From assembly GCF_030409225.1 (NCBI RefSeq), contig NZ_JAUFPK010000001.1:678191-742190 (forward strand): DNA of 64,000 nucleotides. Direction: 5' to 3'. Source of the stretch: Aquisalimonas lutea. Its GTDB lineage: Bacteria; Pseudomonadota; Gammaproteobacteria; Nitrococcales; Aquisalimonadaceae. Under the pieces are notes generated by a model. The model was given only the letters and a program-made list of their open reading frames with translations. It made no database searches and was not told the origin of the DNA. Of the stretch, positions 40,613 through 49,118 are shown piece by piece (positions within the stretch are counted from its first letter, which is position 1; the number at the start of each line of letters is the position of its first letter). Both the position numbers and the translations under genes were made by a program.

Positions 40613-40652
40613 AGCACCCGGGACCGGACGCGATCAGGCGGACCCGCCAATC

Positions 40653-40671
40653 TTGAGAATAATTCTTATTC
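40653..40671. promoter_or_regulatory. Fur box upstream of exbB-exbD-exbD-tonB
   Basis: TTGAGAATAATTCTTATTC contains the palindrome AGAATAATTCT and fits the Fur 19-bp consensus well. It is followed closely by GTATACTTG (TATACT as a possible -10), 68 nt before exbB, so the tonB operon has its own iron-repressed promoter. Confidence 0.82.
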
Positions 40672-40738
40672 CTGCGTATACTTGTCGATCATTTCACACT
40701 CGGCGCGCCCGGAGCGCGCGACCGCGCGGGACGAACCC

Positions 40739-41458
40739 ATGGAGACCGACAGCATGATCGCCTGGGACCGGTTACTCGATTTCTTCGGCGCGGGCGGCCC
40801 CGTGCTGCTGATCCTCGCCGCCATGTCGGTGGTTGCGCTGGCCATCCTGCTGGTCAAGCTCTGGCAGTTCCGCAGTGCCCGGGTCGGCGACACGCGCCGC
40901 GCCACGGAGGCTCTGACGCTGTACCGGCAAGGGCGCCTGGTGGAGGCCATCGGGCATGCGGAGGCCGCACGCAACCCGGCCGCCCAGGCCCTCGCCCGCG
41001 CCCTGCGCGGCGTGCGCCGCGGGCTGCCCGAGGTCAAAGTGCGCGAGGAGGTCAACCGCTACGGCCACGGCGCGCTGGAGGTGCTGCGCACCGGGCTCCG
41101 CCCGCTGGAGGTCATCGGCTCCCTGGCCCCACTGCTGGGGCTGTTCGGGACGGTGCTGGGCATGATCGAGGCGTTCCGGCAAATGGAGATGGCGGGCAGC
41201 CAGGTGGACCCGTCCGTCCTCTCCGGCGGCATCTGGCAGGCGCTTCTCACCACCGCGGCCGGCCTCGCCGTGGCCATTCCCGTGGTGGCGCTGCTTAACT
41301 GGCTGGAGCGCCGCATCGAGCGACTGGCGCACACCATCGACGATACCGTCACCCGGGTGTTTACGGTGGATCTCGACCCGGCCGGCGATGATACCCACGA
41401 GGACGAGCGCGCTGATGAACCCGCACGACTCCACGCTGCAGCCGCGGCTGGCCGGTAG
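40739..41458 (+). CDS. exbB: TonB-system proton channel protein ExbB
   Basis: The inner-membrane MotA/TolQ/ExbB-family channel energises TonB. The 239-aa product has a first transmembrane helix (about 20-40) and two further helices after the cytoplasmic domain: LEVIGSLAPLLGLFGTVLGM and LLTTAAGLAVAIPVVALLNW, the conserved pore helices. The C-terminus is acidic. An alternative ATG at 40754 has GGAGA at ideal spacing and would remove five residues; either is possible. The 3' end overlaps the first exbD gene by 44 nt. Confidence 0.93.
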   Translation: METDSMIAWDRLLDFFGAGGPVLLILAAMSVVALAILLVKLWQFRSARVGDTRRATEALTLYRQGRLVEAIGHAEAARNPAAQALARALRGVRRGLPEVKVREEVNRYGHGALEVLRTGLRPLEVIGSLAPLLGLFGTVLGMIEAFRQMEMAGSQVDPSVLSGGIWQALLTTAAGLAVAIPVVALLNWLERRIERLAHTIDDTVTRVFTVDLDPAGDDTHEDERADEPARLHAAAAAGR

Positions 41459-41843
41459 GCGCGCGCGTCGGCGGCCGCTGGTCAGCCTGACGCCCTTGAT
41501 CGACGTCGTGTTCATCCTGCTGGTGTTCTTCATGCTGGCATCCAGCTTCCTGGACTGGCGTGCCATCGACCTCAGCGCCCCGGCGCAGGCGAGCGCTGCG
41601 GGTACCCTGGAGGGTGCGCTGCTGGTGGAAGTGCGTGCCTCGGACCTGCGCGTGGGCGGCGAGACCGTGGATGCGGACGAGCTGGACCGCCGGGTCGGTG
41701 CACGCCTGGAGGCGGCCCCGGAGACCCGGGTGCTGGTCCGGCCGGCGCCGGGCGTGGATCTGCAGCGTGTGGTGTCCGTCCTCGACGAGCTGGCCGCCAT
41801 GCAACCGCAGGACCTCTCCCTGATCCGGAGGAACACGCCGTGA
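41415..41843 (+). CDS. exbD: ExbD/TolR family protein, first paralogue
   Basis: A 142-aa component of the TonB motor, with a basic cytoplasmic N-terminus (RRARRRP), one transmembrane helix (about 26-45) and a periplasmic domain. The proton-carrying aspartate is present as Asp30 in LTPLIDVVFILLVFFM. It starts inside the exbB gene and overlaps the next paralogue (GTGA). It is the paralogue expected to carry protonmotive force. Confidence 0.93.
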   Translation: MNPHDSTLQPRLAGRRARRRPLVSLTPLIDVVFILLVFFMLASSFLDWRAIDLSAPAQASAAGTLEGALLVEVRASDLRVGGETVDADELDRRVGARLEAAPETRVLVRPAPGVDLQRVVSVLDELAAMQPQDLSLIRRNTP

Positions 41844-42259
41844 GCGCCGGGCAGCGTCCACTCCAGCAGCCGCCGCGACCGCGCAGCGAGGACGATCGCA
41901 TCCTGCCGCTGATCAACGTCGTATTCCTGCTGCTGATCTTCTTCATGATCGCCGGCCAGATGAGCGCCACCGATGCGTTCCGCGTGGAGCCGGCCGAGTC
42001 GCGCAGCGAAGGACGGCCCGACAGCGAGAATGCCCTGGTCCTCGTGGGGGCGGACGGCAGGCTGGCACTGGATGGCAGGGAGCTGGACGCGGACGCGCTG
42101 GAGAACGCCCTGCGCCAGCGGCTCGCCGACAACGACGAGCTCCGGGTGCGGCTCAAGGCCGACGGTCGCGCCGAGGCGGTGGACGTGGTCGCGGTCACGG
42201 AACGCCTGCGCGACGCGGGGGTGGAGCGCCTGCAGCTGCTGACCGTCCCGGAACGCTGA
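41840..42259 (+). CDS. ExbD/TolR family protein, second paralogue with Asp-to-Asn change
   Basis: A 139-aa ExbD-like protein starting at a GTG that overlaps the first exbD stop. Topology is the same: basic N-terminus, one helix (about 22-42), periplasmic domain. However, the aspartate essential in E. coli ExbD (Asp25) is replaced by Asn26 (LPLINVVFLLLIFFM; codon AAC at 41915-41917). It may form a mixed dimer with the first ExbD. A tandem pair of exbD genes is known in Xanthomonas. Its stop overlaps the tonB start. Confidence 0.9.
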   Translation: MSAGQRPLQQPPRPRSEDDRILPLINVVFLLLIFFMIAGQMSATDAFRVEPAESRSEGRPDSENALVLVGADGRLALDGRELDADALENALRQRLADNDELRVRLKADGRAEAVDVVAVTERLRDAGVERLQLLTVPER

Positions 42260-43230
42260 TGATCACGACCCGGCGCCAGTGGCTGCTTGCCCTGTTCGTT
42301 GCCCTGCTGCTGCATGCGGCGGCCGCGGTGGCGATTCTCTGGCACGCCCCCGACAGCGGGGCCGAGAATCCCGGTGTCGGGGGCCTGGAAGTCTCCATGG
42401 GCGCGGCCGGTGGTGCACCGGGGAGCGTGCAGCCCGAGGCGCCGGAGGCCGCCGAGACGGCAGCGGCACCTCCCGAGGCCACCGAGGTGGCGGAGCCGGC
42501 GACCGACGCCCGGCCGCAGGAGGCGACGGTGGCCGAGGCCGCCCGGCCGGAGCAGGCCCTGGCCCTGGATGAGCCGCCGCCCGAGACGCCCGACGAGCCG
42601 GAACGGGCCGACGAACCGGAGCCGGAGCTGGCGAATGCGGAACCGGTTGAAGCCGAGGCTGAAGCGGAGCCGGAGGAAGTCGCTGAAGCGGAAAGCGTGG
42701 ACGCCACCGAGCCGGTGACGGCGGAGAATGCTCCTCCGGAACCGGAACCGGAACCGGAACCGGAACCGGAACCAGAGCCAGAGCCAGAGCCGGCCGAAGC
42801 GGCCGTCACCGAGGCCGAGCCGGCGGAGGTGGAGCGCGAGCGGGTCACGGCGACGGAAACCGGGACCCAGGGGCAAGGAGGCAGCCAGGAGACCCGGGAT
42901 CGGGGGCGCGGCGAGTCCGCCGCCGCAGGCGGGGCACCGGGTGTGGACGAGGACTACAAGGCGCGGCTGCGCGCGCACCTGGAACGGCACAAGGAGTACC
43001 CACGCAGAGCGCGAATGCGGCGCCAGGAGGGCGTCGCCGTCCTGCGCTTCGTCATCGATCGCTCGGGCAACATCCTGGATTCCGAGATCGTGGAAGCCTC
43101 CGGCCACCGGGCCCTGGATGACGCGACACGGGCGATGATCGAGCGGGCCGAACCGCTGCCGCCCTTTCCGGAGGACATGAGCCGAGAGCGGCTGGAGTTG
43201 ACCGTACCCGTTCAGTTTTCCCTGCGCTGA
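42259..43230 (+). CDS. tonB: TonB energy-transducing protein
   Basis: A 323-aa protein that spans the periplasm and drives TonB-dependent receptors. It has an N-terminal membrane anchor (about 8-28, LLALFVALLLHAAAAVAIL with the conserved His), a very long acidic Pro/Glu/Ala-rich linker (about 50-220) including nine Pro-Glu repeats, and a C-terminal TonB domain (about 235-323) with YPRRARMRRQEGVAVLRF and a final VPVQFSLR. The linker is richer in Glu and poorer in Lys than in E. coli TonB (Glu-Pro then Lys-Pro runs). Confidence 0.93.
   Translation: MITTRRQWLLALFVALLLHAAAAVAILWHAPDSGAENPGVGGLEVSMGAAGGAPGSVQPEAPEAAETAAAPPEATEVAEPATDARPQEATVAEAARPEQALALDEPPPETPDEPERADEPEPELANAEPVEAEAEAEPEEVAEAESVDATEPVTAENAPPEPEPEPEPEPEPEPEPEPAEAAVTEAEPAEVERERVTATETGTQGQGGSQETRDRGRGESAAAGGAPGVDEDYKARLRAHLERHKEYPRRARMRRQEGVAVLRFVIDRSGNILDSEIVEASGHRALDDATRAMIERAEPLPPFPEDMSRERLELTVPVQFSLR
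42736..42789 (+). repeat. Hexanucleotide tandem repeat encoding (Pro-Glu)9 in tonB
   Basis: Six CCGGAA units are followed by three CCAGAG units, all in frame within tonB. Identical units make this prone to strand-slippage length variation without frameshift. Confidence 0.95.
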
Positions 43231-43247
43231 CCCCCGAGGAGGCCACC

Positions 43248-43673
43248 ATGCGTAATGCCCGACTGCTTCTCGTCCTGCTGATCGCCCTGCTGACGGGGCT
43301 GCCCGCGGTGGTTGCGGCTGAAGACGGGGCCATCTCCGTGGAGCTCAACAAGCTCGAATCCCAGGGCGACGCCTGCCGCGCCTATCTGGTCATGGAAAAC
43401 GGCACGGGCGAGGCCTTCGAGAGCCTGCGCCTGGACCTGGTCATGTTCGACGACAACGGCATCATCGCCAAGCGTCTTGCCGTCGAGACCGCGCCACTGG
43501 CCGCCGGGAGGACGCAGGTCAAGGTCTTCGGCATCGGCGATGTCGCCTGCGGCGACATCGGGCGCGTTCTGCTCAACGGCGTCCTTGCCTGCGCCGACGC
43601 CGGCGGCGAGCGGGACGACTGCATGGGCCGGCTCACCACGGCCAGCAAGACCGACGTGCCGTTCATTCAGTAA
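43248..43673 (+). CDS. Exported protein of unknown function, TonB-operon tail
   Basis: A 141-aa protein I do not recognise. It has a clear signal peptide (RLLLVLLIALLTGLPAVVAA, cleavage near residue 24). The mature part has four cysteines (43, 101, 115, 125), which could form two disulfides, and alternates beta-type segments (LRLDLVMFDDNGIIAKRLAVE, VKVFGIGDV). It begins 17 nt after tonB with a GAGGAGG site, so it is very likely the last gene of the Fur-controlled exb-tonB operon and probably acts in the periplasm. No function is proposed. Confidence 0.8.
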   Translation: MRNARLLLVLLIALLTGLPAVVAAEDGAISVELNKLESQGDACRAYLVMENGTGEAFESLRLDLVMFDDNGIIAKRLAVETAPLAAGRTQVKVFGIGDVACGDIGRVLLNGVLACADAGGERDDCMGRLTTASKTDVPFIQ

Positions 43674-43727
43674 TGCACGAAGCCGCCGGCTCGCCGGCAG
43701 GCTGCGACGCAGCCGCGCGGGTAGCGG

Positions 43728-45137
43728 TCAGGAATCCGCCGCGATCCGGTCCAGCCGCTCCCGTGCCCTGGCCACCTGGGTGCGCACCTGCTCCGGCGCG
43801 GTCCCGCCGATGTGGTTGCGGGCCGCCAGCGAGCCCTCCAGGGTGAGCACCTGGTAGACATCCTCGCCGATGGCATCCGAAAAGCCCTGCAGGGTGGCCA
43901 GGTCCATGTCCGCCAGGTCGACGCCGTTGTCCACGCCGTAGCGCACGGCGGCGCCGACGATGGCATGGGCATCCCGGAACGCCACCCCCCGGCGCACCAG
44001 GTAGTCGGCCAGGTCCGTGGCCGTGGAGAAGCCCTTCTTCGCCGCTGCGAACATGTTGTCCCGCTTGGGCTCCATGGCCGGGACCATGTCGGCGAAGGCG
44101 CGCAGGCAGTCCAGCACCGTGTCCACGGTATCGAACAGGGGCTCCTTGTCCTCCTGGTTGTCCCGGTTGTAGGCCAGGGGCTGGGATTTCATCAGGGTGA
44201 GCAGGCCCACCAGGTGGCCGTTCACGCGGGCCGTCTTGCCGCGCACGATCTCGGCGACGTCCGGGTTCTTCTTCTGCGGCATGATGCTCGAGCCCGTGCA
44301 GAAGCGATCCGGCAGGTCAATGAAGTCGAACATGGGCGAGGTCCACAGGATCATCTCCTCGGCCATGCGCGATGTGTGCGTGAGCAGGATCGCCGCCGCG
44401 GCGGTGAATTCCATGGCGAAGTCCCGGTCCGAGACCGAGTCCAGGGAATTGTCCCCGGGGCGGTCGAAGCCCAGCTCCGCGCAGGTCATGTCGCGATTGA
44501 TGGGATAGCTCGTGCCCGCCAGCGCGGCCGAGCCCAGCGGCATGACGTTGAGCCGCCGGCGGCAGTCGGCCATGCGCTCCTGGTCGCGCACCAGCATCTC
44601 GTACCAGGCCAGCAGGTGGTGGCCGAAGCTCAGGGGCTGGGCGACCTGCAGGTGGGTGAACCCGGGCAGGATGGTGTCCGCCTCACGCCCGGCCAGCTCC
44701 ACGAGACCGCGCTGGAAGCGCATGAGCTCGGCGCACACGGCGTCGATGGCCTCGCGCAGGTACAGCCGCACGTCCGTGGCGATCTGGTCGTTGCGCGAGC
44801 GCCCCGTGTGCAGCTTCTTGCCTGCCTCGCCGATGCGATCGGTGAGGCGCTTCTCGATGTTCATGTGCACGTCTTCCAGGGCCGGCGACCACTGGAAGCC
44901 GCCGCTTTCGATCTCCGCCTCGATCTCCTGCAGCCCCTGCACGATGGCATCGCGCTCGGCCCCGGTGAGCACGCCGCAGGCGGCGAGCATGCGGGCATGG
45001 GCGATGGACCCGCGGATGTCCTGGCGATAGAGCCGGCGGTCGAAATGCTCCGAGGCGGTGAAGGCCTCGACGAAGGCGTCCGTGGCCTCGGTGAAACGGC
45101 CGGTCCACAGTTGCTGGCTGCTGTTGTTGTCGCTCAT
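43728..45137 (-). CDS. argH: Argininosuccinate lyase
   Basis: This cytoplasmic tetramer cleaves argininosuccinate to arginine and fumarate in the last step of arginine synthesis. The 469-aa product carries the fumarase/aspartase-superfamily signature [12 protein letters not shown] (282-293), with the catalytic serine in the flexible loop, [12 protein letters not shown], and [14 protein letters not shown]. The ATG at 45137 follows GGGAAGGTC. Divergent from the AlgZ-type gene across 349 nt, as in Pseudomonas aeruginosa. Confidence 0.97.
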   Translation of the reverse strand: MSDNNSSQQLWTGRFTEATDAFVEAFTASEHFDRRLYRQDIRGSIAHARMLAACGVLTGAERDAIVQGLQEIEAEIESGGFQWSPALEDVHMNIEKRLTDRIGEAGKKLHTGRSRNDQIATDVRLYLREAIDAVCAELMRFQRGLVELAGREADTILPGFTHLQVAQPLSFGHHLLAWYEMLVRDQERMADCRRRLNVMPLGSAALAGTSYPINRDMTCAELGFDRPGDNSLDSVSDRDFAMEFTAAAAILLTHTSRMAEEMILWTSPMFDFIDLPDRFCTGSSIMPQKKNPDVAEIVRGKTARVNGHLVGLLTLMKSQPLAYNRDNQEDKEPLFDTVDTVLDCLRAFADMVPAMEPKRDNMFAAAKKGFSTATDLADYLVRRGVAFRDAHAIVGAAVRYGVDNGVDLADMDLATLQGFSDAIGEDVYQVLTLEGSLAARNHIGGTAPEQVRTQVARARERLDRIAADS

Positions 45138-45214
45138 GACCTTCCCAGTCTCCGCAGTGCGATCGTGCGATGTACGAGGCGCTGGACGAAGCCGTCCCTT
45201 CGCCGGATGGCCAC

Positions 45215-45325
45215 GCACGCTTCCGGGGGTTCCGGTTCCGGACTGTCTGCGGCCAGGACGGCCGCAGTCAAGCGTACATGGACGTATTTACAGCGTGTCC
45301 GGAACCGGAATCCCCGGAAGCGTGC
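45215..45325 (+). repeat. Palindromic interspersed element, copy 2 (REP/BIME-like)
   Basis: 29-nt inverted arms (45215-45243 and 45297-45325; 28 of 29 positions pair, the other is a G-T wobble) enclose a 53-nt core that contains a CTGCGGCC/GGCCGCAG hairpin and matches copies 1 and 3. The arm sequence is largely unlike that of the other copies. It occupies most of the 349-nt gap between argH and the divergent kinase gene. About 160 nt to its right hold the kinase leader; I see no other feature there. Confidence 0.85.
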
Positions 45326-45486
45326 CCCGGATCGGAGCCGCCGTCCGGATGACCGGTATCCGTCGAGCGTCGAGCCCGCGAGTATATCAGTGCTCCTACC
45401 CCGGCCGCTTGTCGCGGCCGCGCTCACCCACCAAACTGGCAGCCAGCAGAACGGCCCGATCCCGGGTTACAGGACACTGGCAAGTG

Positions 45487-46557
45487 ATGGACAACAACAA
45501 GCACCCCGACACCGCCGGCTTTCTGCCCGACTTCTGTCACGTCCGCACGCTGTTCGCCGTCGTGCTCATCGCCGAGCTGCTGGTGTTCGTTCTGGTGCTC
45601 GCGCAGCCGGCCGGCGTCAATCGCTGGCAGGCCCTGGGCCTGTACTCGCTGTACGTGCAGTGGATCGCCCTGGGCTGCGCCGTGGTGCTGTGCCTGCTGC
45701 GCACCTGGCTCGCGCGCCTGCGCCCGGCCGCCGCCGGCGTCGCCGCCTGGCTGCTGATCCTGGTGATCACAGGTGCCGTCACCTGGGTCGCCCGCGGCCT
45801 GGTCCTGGACAGCGGCGCGCGGCCGGGAGAATACCTGCTGCGCAGCGTCGGCGTCGCCGCGCTCGTCTCCGCGGTCGCCCTGCGCTACCTGTACCTGCAG
45901 CGGGACTGGCGCCGCCGCGTCGAGAGTGCCTCCGCCGCCCGGGTGCAGGCCCTCCAGGCAAGGATTCGCCCGCATTTCCTGTTCAACAGCCTCAACACCA
46001 TCGCCTCCATGATCCGGGTGCGGCCCGCGGAGGCCGAGACCGCCGTGGAAGACCTGGCGGAGCTGTTCCGGGCCAGCCTGGAGACCGGCGACGGGCTGAC
46101 GCAGCTGGACGACGAGCTGCGCCTGGCCGAAGGGTACCTGCACATGGAGCAGCTGCGCCTGGGCGAGCGCCTGCACGTCCTGTGGGAGATGGAGGATCTG
46201 CCCCGGGACGCCCTGCTGCCCCCGCTGACCCTGCAGCCGCTGCTGGAGAACGCGGTGTATCACGGCATCGAGCCCCGCCGCGAGGGCGGCACCATCCGCA
46301 TCCGCGGCAGCCTGCGGGGCGCGACGCTGCGGCTGTGCGTCGACAACCCCGTGACCGCCGGCGCGACCGGCCGACCGGGACACGGCATGGCCCTGGACAA
46401 TGTCCGCGAGCGTCTGCGCCTGGCTTTCGGCGATGCGGCACAGTTCCATGTTCACCGCGACGGCGAAACCTACACTGTCTGCCTGGAGCTGCCCCGGCAC
46501 GGGGCGGGACAGGGAGAGAGCGAAGGAGACGCCCATGCGCATACTGATCGTGGATGA
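45487..46557 (+). CDS. algZ: AlgZ/FimS-type membrane histidine kinase (LytS family)
   Basis: A 356-aa sensor kinase. Four hydrophobic segments (about 21-40, 50-72, 83-105, 115-133) are followed by a His-kinase domain with RPHFLFNSLNTIASMI (phosphorylated His163) and an atypical ATPase domain with LQPLLENAVYHGIEP. It pairs with the LytTR response regulator that overlaps its 3' end. The argH-algZ-algR-hemC order is that of P. aeruginosa, where AlgZ/AlgR controls alginate, twitching motility and rhamnolipids. Targets in this organism are unknown. Confidence 0.88.
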   Translation: MDNNKHPDTAGFLPDFCHVRTLFAVVLIAELLVFVLVLAQPAGVNRWQALGLYSLYVQWIALGCAVVLCLLRTWLARLRPAAAGVAAWLLILVITGAVTWVARGLVLDSGARPGEYLLRSVGVAALVSAVALRYLYLQRDWRRRVESASAARVQALQARIRPHFLFNSLNTIASMIRVRPAEAETAVEDLAELFRASLETGDGLTQLDDELRLAEGYLHMEQLRLGERLHVLWEMEDLPRDALLPPLTLQPLLENAVYHGIEPRREGGTIRIRGSLRGATLRLCVDNPVTAGATGRPGHGMALDNVRERLRLAFGDAAQFHVHRDGETYTVCLELPRHGAGQGESEGDAHAHTDRG

Positions 46558-47284
46558 CGAGGCGCCCGCCCGGGAACGCCTGGCCCAGCACGTGACCGAC
46601 CTGGGCGGGCACGAGGTGGTCGCCGGCGCCCGGGACGGCGACGAGGCCATCCGCCTGGCGAGCCGCCATCAGCCGGATGTGGTGCTCATGGACATCCGCA
46701 TGCCCGGGACCGACGGCGTTGCCGCGGCGCGCGCCCTGGCCGAGGCTGACGCGCCGCCTGCGGTCATCTTCGTGACCGCCTACGGCGAGCATGCGCTGGC
46801 GGCCTTCGATGCCGAGGCCGTCGACTACCTGGTCAAGCCGGTCCGGCGCGATCGGCTGGCACGGGCCCTGGAGCGGGCCCGCCGGGTCACCCGGCCGCAG
46901 CTGGATGCCCTGGGCGGCACCGTCCAGGGGGCGGACGACGGCGCACGTGCGCATATCCTCTGCCGCCGCCGCGGGGTGCTGGAGCTGGTGCCGGTGGCCG
47001 ATATCCACTATTTCCAGGCCGACAACAAGTACGTCACCGTCTGCCACGCCGAAGGCGAGGACCTCATCGAGGAATCCCTGCGCCAGCTGGAAGGGGAGTT
47101 CGGCGATCGTTTCGTGCGCATCCACCGCAACGCCCTGGTGGCGCGGGACCGCCTGGGCCGCCTGGAGCACGGCGCCGGCGGGCGGCGCTACCTGGTGCTG
47201 CGCGGTCTGCAGAAGCGGCTGGAAGTCAGCCGCCGGCACGCGGGGCAGGTCCGGGACCTGCTGGAGCATCTCGGCGAGCGCTGA
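46535..47284 (+). CDS. algR: AlgR-type LytTR response regulator
   Basis: A 249-aa DNA-binding response regulator. The receiver domain has Asp53 ([10 protein letters not shown]), Thr in VTAYGEHA and the KP pair, and the C-terminal LytTR domain (about 145-245) contains [12 protein letters not shown] and [11 protein letters not shown]. The ATG at 46535 follows GAAGGAGACG and lies inside the kinase gene (23-nt overlap), so the two are co-translated. The hem genes follow after 82 nt. Confidence 0.93.
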   Translation: MRILIVDDEAPARERLAQHVTDLGGHEVVAGARDGDEAIRLASRHQPDVVLMDIRMPGTDGVAAARALAEADAPPAVIFVTAYGEHALAAFDAEAVDYLVKPVRRDRLARALERARRVTRPQLDALGGTVQGADDGARAHILCRRRGVLELVPVADIHYFQADNKYVTVCHAEGEDLIEESLRQLEGEFGDRFVRIHRNALVARDRLGRLEHGAGGRRYLVLRGLQKRLEVSRRHAGQVRDLLEHLGER

Positions 47285-47366
47285 CGCCGGCGGCGCGGCA
47301 TTCGGTACTCCCGGCCGAGTCGTGGCATCCTGTACGGTCCGTATGTCCCCTCGTCCAGGAGCCGTC

Positions 47367-48308
47367 ATGCCGCCCGAGACCCTGCGTATCGCTACCCGCA
47401 AGTCGCCGCTTGCCGTCTGGCAGGCCGAGCACGTGGCGCAGCGGCTGCAGGCCGTCCATCCTGGCCTGCAGGTGGAGCTGGTGCGCATGAGCACCCAGGG
47501 CGACCGCATCCAGGATGCGCCCCTGGCCCGCATCGGCGGCAAGGGCCTGTTTCTCAAGGAGCTCGAGGAGGGGCTGCTGGACGGCCGCGCGGATATCGCC
47601 GTGCACTCCATGAAGGATGTCCCGGCGGCCATCACCCCCGAGCTCCACCTGCCCGTCATCCTCGATCGCGGCGATCCGCGCGACGCCTATCTCTCCAATC
47701 GCTACCCGTCGCTGGCGGAGATCCCCGCCGGCGGCGTCGTCGGCAGCGCCAGCCTGCGGCGGCAGTGCCAGATCCGGGCCGCGCGACCGGACGTGCACGT
47801 GCAGACCCTGCGCGGCAGCGTCAACACGCGCCTCGCCCGGCTGGACGAGGGTCGCTTCGACGCCATCATCCTGGCGGCCTCGGGCCTGCAGCGCCTGGGC
47901 ATGGACGGCCGCATCACCCGCATCATGCCCCCGGAGGAAAGCCTGCCGGCCGTGGGCCAGGGGGCGCTGGGTATCCAGTGTCGGCTCGGCGACGCGGCGG
48001 TCGAGGCGCTGATCGCGCCGCTGGATCACGGCGCCAGCCATACGCGCGTGGCGGCCGAGCGCGCCATGAACCGCGAGCTGGAAGGCAGCTGCCAGGTTCC
48101 CATCGGTGCCTATGCCCATCTGGACGGCGACCGCCTGCACCTGCGCGGGCTGGTCGGCGAACCCGACGGCAGCGACGTGGTCCGCGGCGAGATCGCCGGC
48201 GCCGCCGCCGATGCCGACGCCCTGGGCTCGCGCCTGGGCCGGGACCTGCTTGACCGCGGCGCCCGGGAGATCCTGGCGCGGTTGTTCGCCGAGGGCGAGG
48301 CCCACTGA
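47367..48308 (+). CDS. hemC: Hydroxymethylbilane synthase (porphobilinogen deaminase)
   Basis: HemC joins four porphobilinogen units to hydroxymethylbilane in heme synthesis. The 313-aa product (same length as E. coli) has [17 protein letters not shown], the catalytic HSMKDVP (80-86), [10 protein letters not shown], and [12 protein letters not shown] with the dipyrromethane-binding Cys242. The ATG at 47367 follows CCAGGAG; an upstream ATG at 47343 lacks a good site. First of four hem-region genes, hemC-hemD-hemX-hemY. Confidence 0.97.
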   Translation: MPPETLRIATRKSPLAVWQAEHVAQRLQAVHPGLQVELVRMSTQGDRIQDAPLARIGGKGLFLKELEEGLLDGRADIAVHSMKDVPAAITPELHLPVILDRGDPRDAYLSNRYPSLAEIPAGGVVGSASLRRQCQIRAARPDVHVQTLRGSVNTRLARLDEGRFDAIILAASGLQRLGMDGRITRIMPPEESLPAVGQGALGIQCRLGDAAVEALIAPLDHGASHTRVAAERAMNRELEGSCQVPIGAYAHLDGDRLHLRGLVGEPDGSDVVRGEIAGAAADADALGSRLGRDLLDRGAREILARLFAEGEAH

Positions 48309-48311
48309 CGC

Positions 48312-49118
48312 ATGGGCGTGGAACGCGATCCCCTCCGGGGCCTGGGCGTGCTGGTCACCCGCCCGGCGCACCAGGCGGAGCCTCTGTGCCGGGCGCTGGA
48401 AGCCCGCGGCGCCCGGGTGATCCGCTTTCCGACCCTGGCCATTGCCCCGCCGCCGGATGCGGATGCGGTGGAACGGGGCATCGACCGGCTTGCGGCCATG
48501 GACTGGGTCGTGTTCGTCAGCCCCAACGCCGCCCGCTCGCTGCTGGACCGGCTGGCCGCCCGCGGCGAGGCCTGGCCGGACGGCGTCCGCGTGGCCACCG
48601 TGGGCGCCGGTACCGCCGCCGAGCTCGAGGCGCGCGGCGTGGCCGTCGACTGTGTGCCCGCCGCCGGCTCGGACAGCGAGGCGCTGCTGGATGAACCCGC
48701 GTTCCGGCACGTGGACGGGCAACGGGCTATGCTGGTGCGGGGGGAGAGCGGCCGGGAGACATTGCGCACGACGCTGGCGGAGCGGGGTGCACGGGTCGAG
48801 GTCCTGCCGGCCTACCGGCGGGTTCGTCCGGACAGCGACCCCGCCGTCCTGGATCGTGCCTGGGCCCGGGGCATGCTGGACGTGGCGGTGGTGACCAGCA
48901 CCGAGGCGCTGGACAACCTCGTGGGCCTGGCGGGCGAGGCGCGCCGGAGCCGGCTTCTGGCCACCGGCCTGGTGGTGATGAGCGAGCGCGTCGCGTCGCG
49001 GGCATCCGGTCTCGGGTTTGCCGGTGGTATCGTGGTTGCCGACGGGACCGGTACCGACGCATTGACCGAGGCGGTCGCGCGCTGGGCTGCAGAGAATCGG
49101 AGACAGAACCATCCATGA
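48312..49118 (+). CDS. hemD: Uroporphyrinogen-III synthase
   Basis: HemD cyclises hydroxymethylbilane to uroporphyrinogen III with inversion of ring D. The 268-aa product has the two-domain HemD pattern: LGVLVTRPAHQAEPL at the start, DWVVFVSPNAARSLLD (about 64-79), LVRGESGRETLR, and VVTSTEALDNL in the second domain. The family diverges quickly, but position directly after hemC (3-nt gap) settles the call. It overlaps hemX (ATGA). Confidence 0.94.
   Translation: MGVERDPLRGLGVLVTRPAHQAEPLCRALEARGARVIRFPTLAIAPPPDADAVERGIDRLAAMDWVVFVSPNAARSLLDRLAARGEAWPDGVRVATVGAGTAAELEARGVAVDCVPAAGSDSEALLDEPAFRHVDGQRAMLVRGESGRETLRTTLAERGARVEVLPAYRRVRPDSDPAVLDRAWARGMLDVAVVTSTEALDNLVGLAGEARRSRLLATGLVVMSERVASRASGLGFAGGIVVADGTGTDALTEAVARWAAENRRQNHP

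Noticed and set aside
42736-42789. Possible CRISPR or direct-repeat array
   Set aside because: The units are 6 bp with no spacers and encode Pro-Glu pairs inside tonB.
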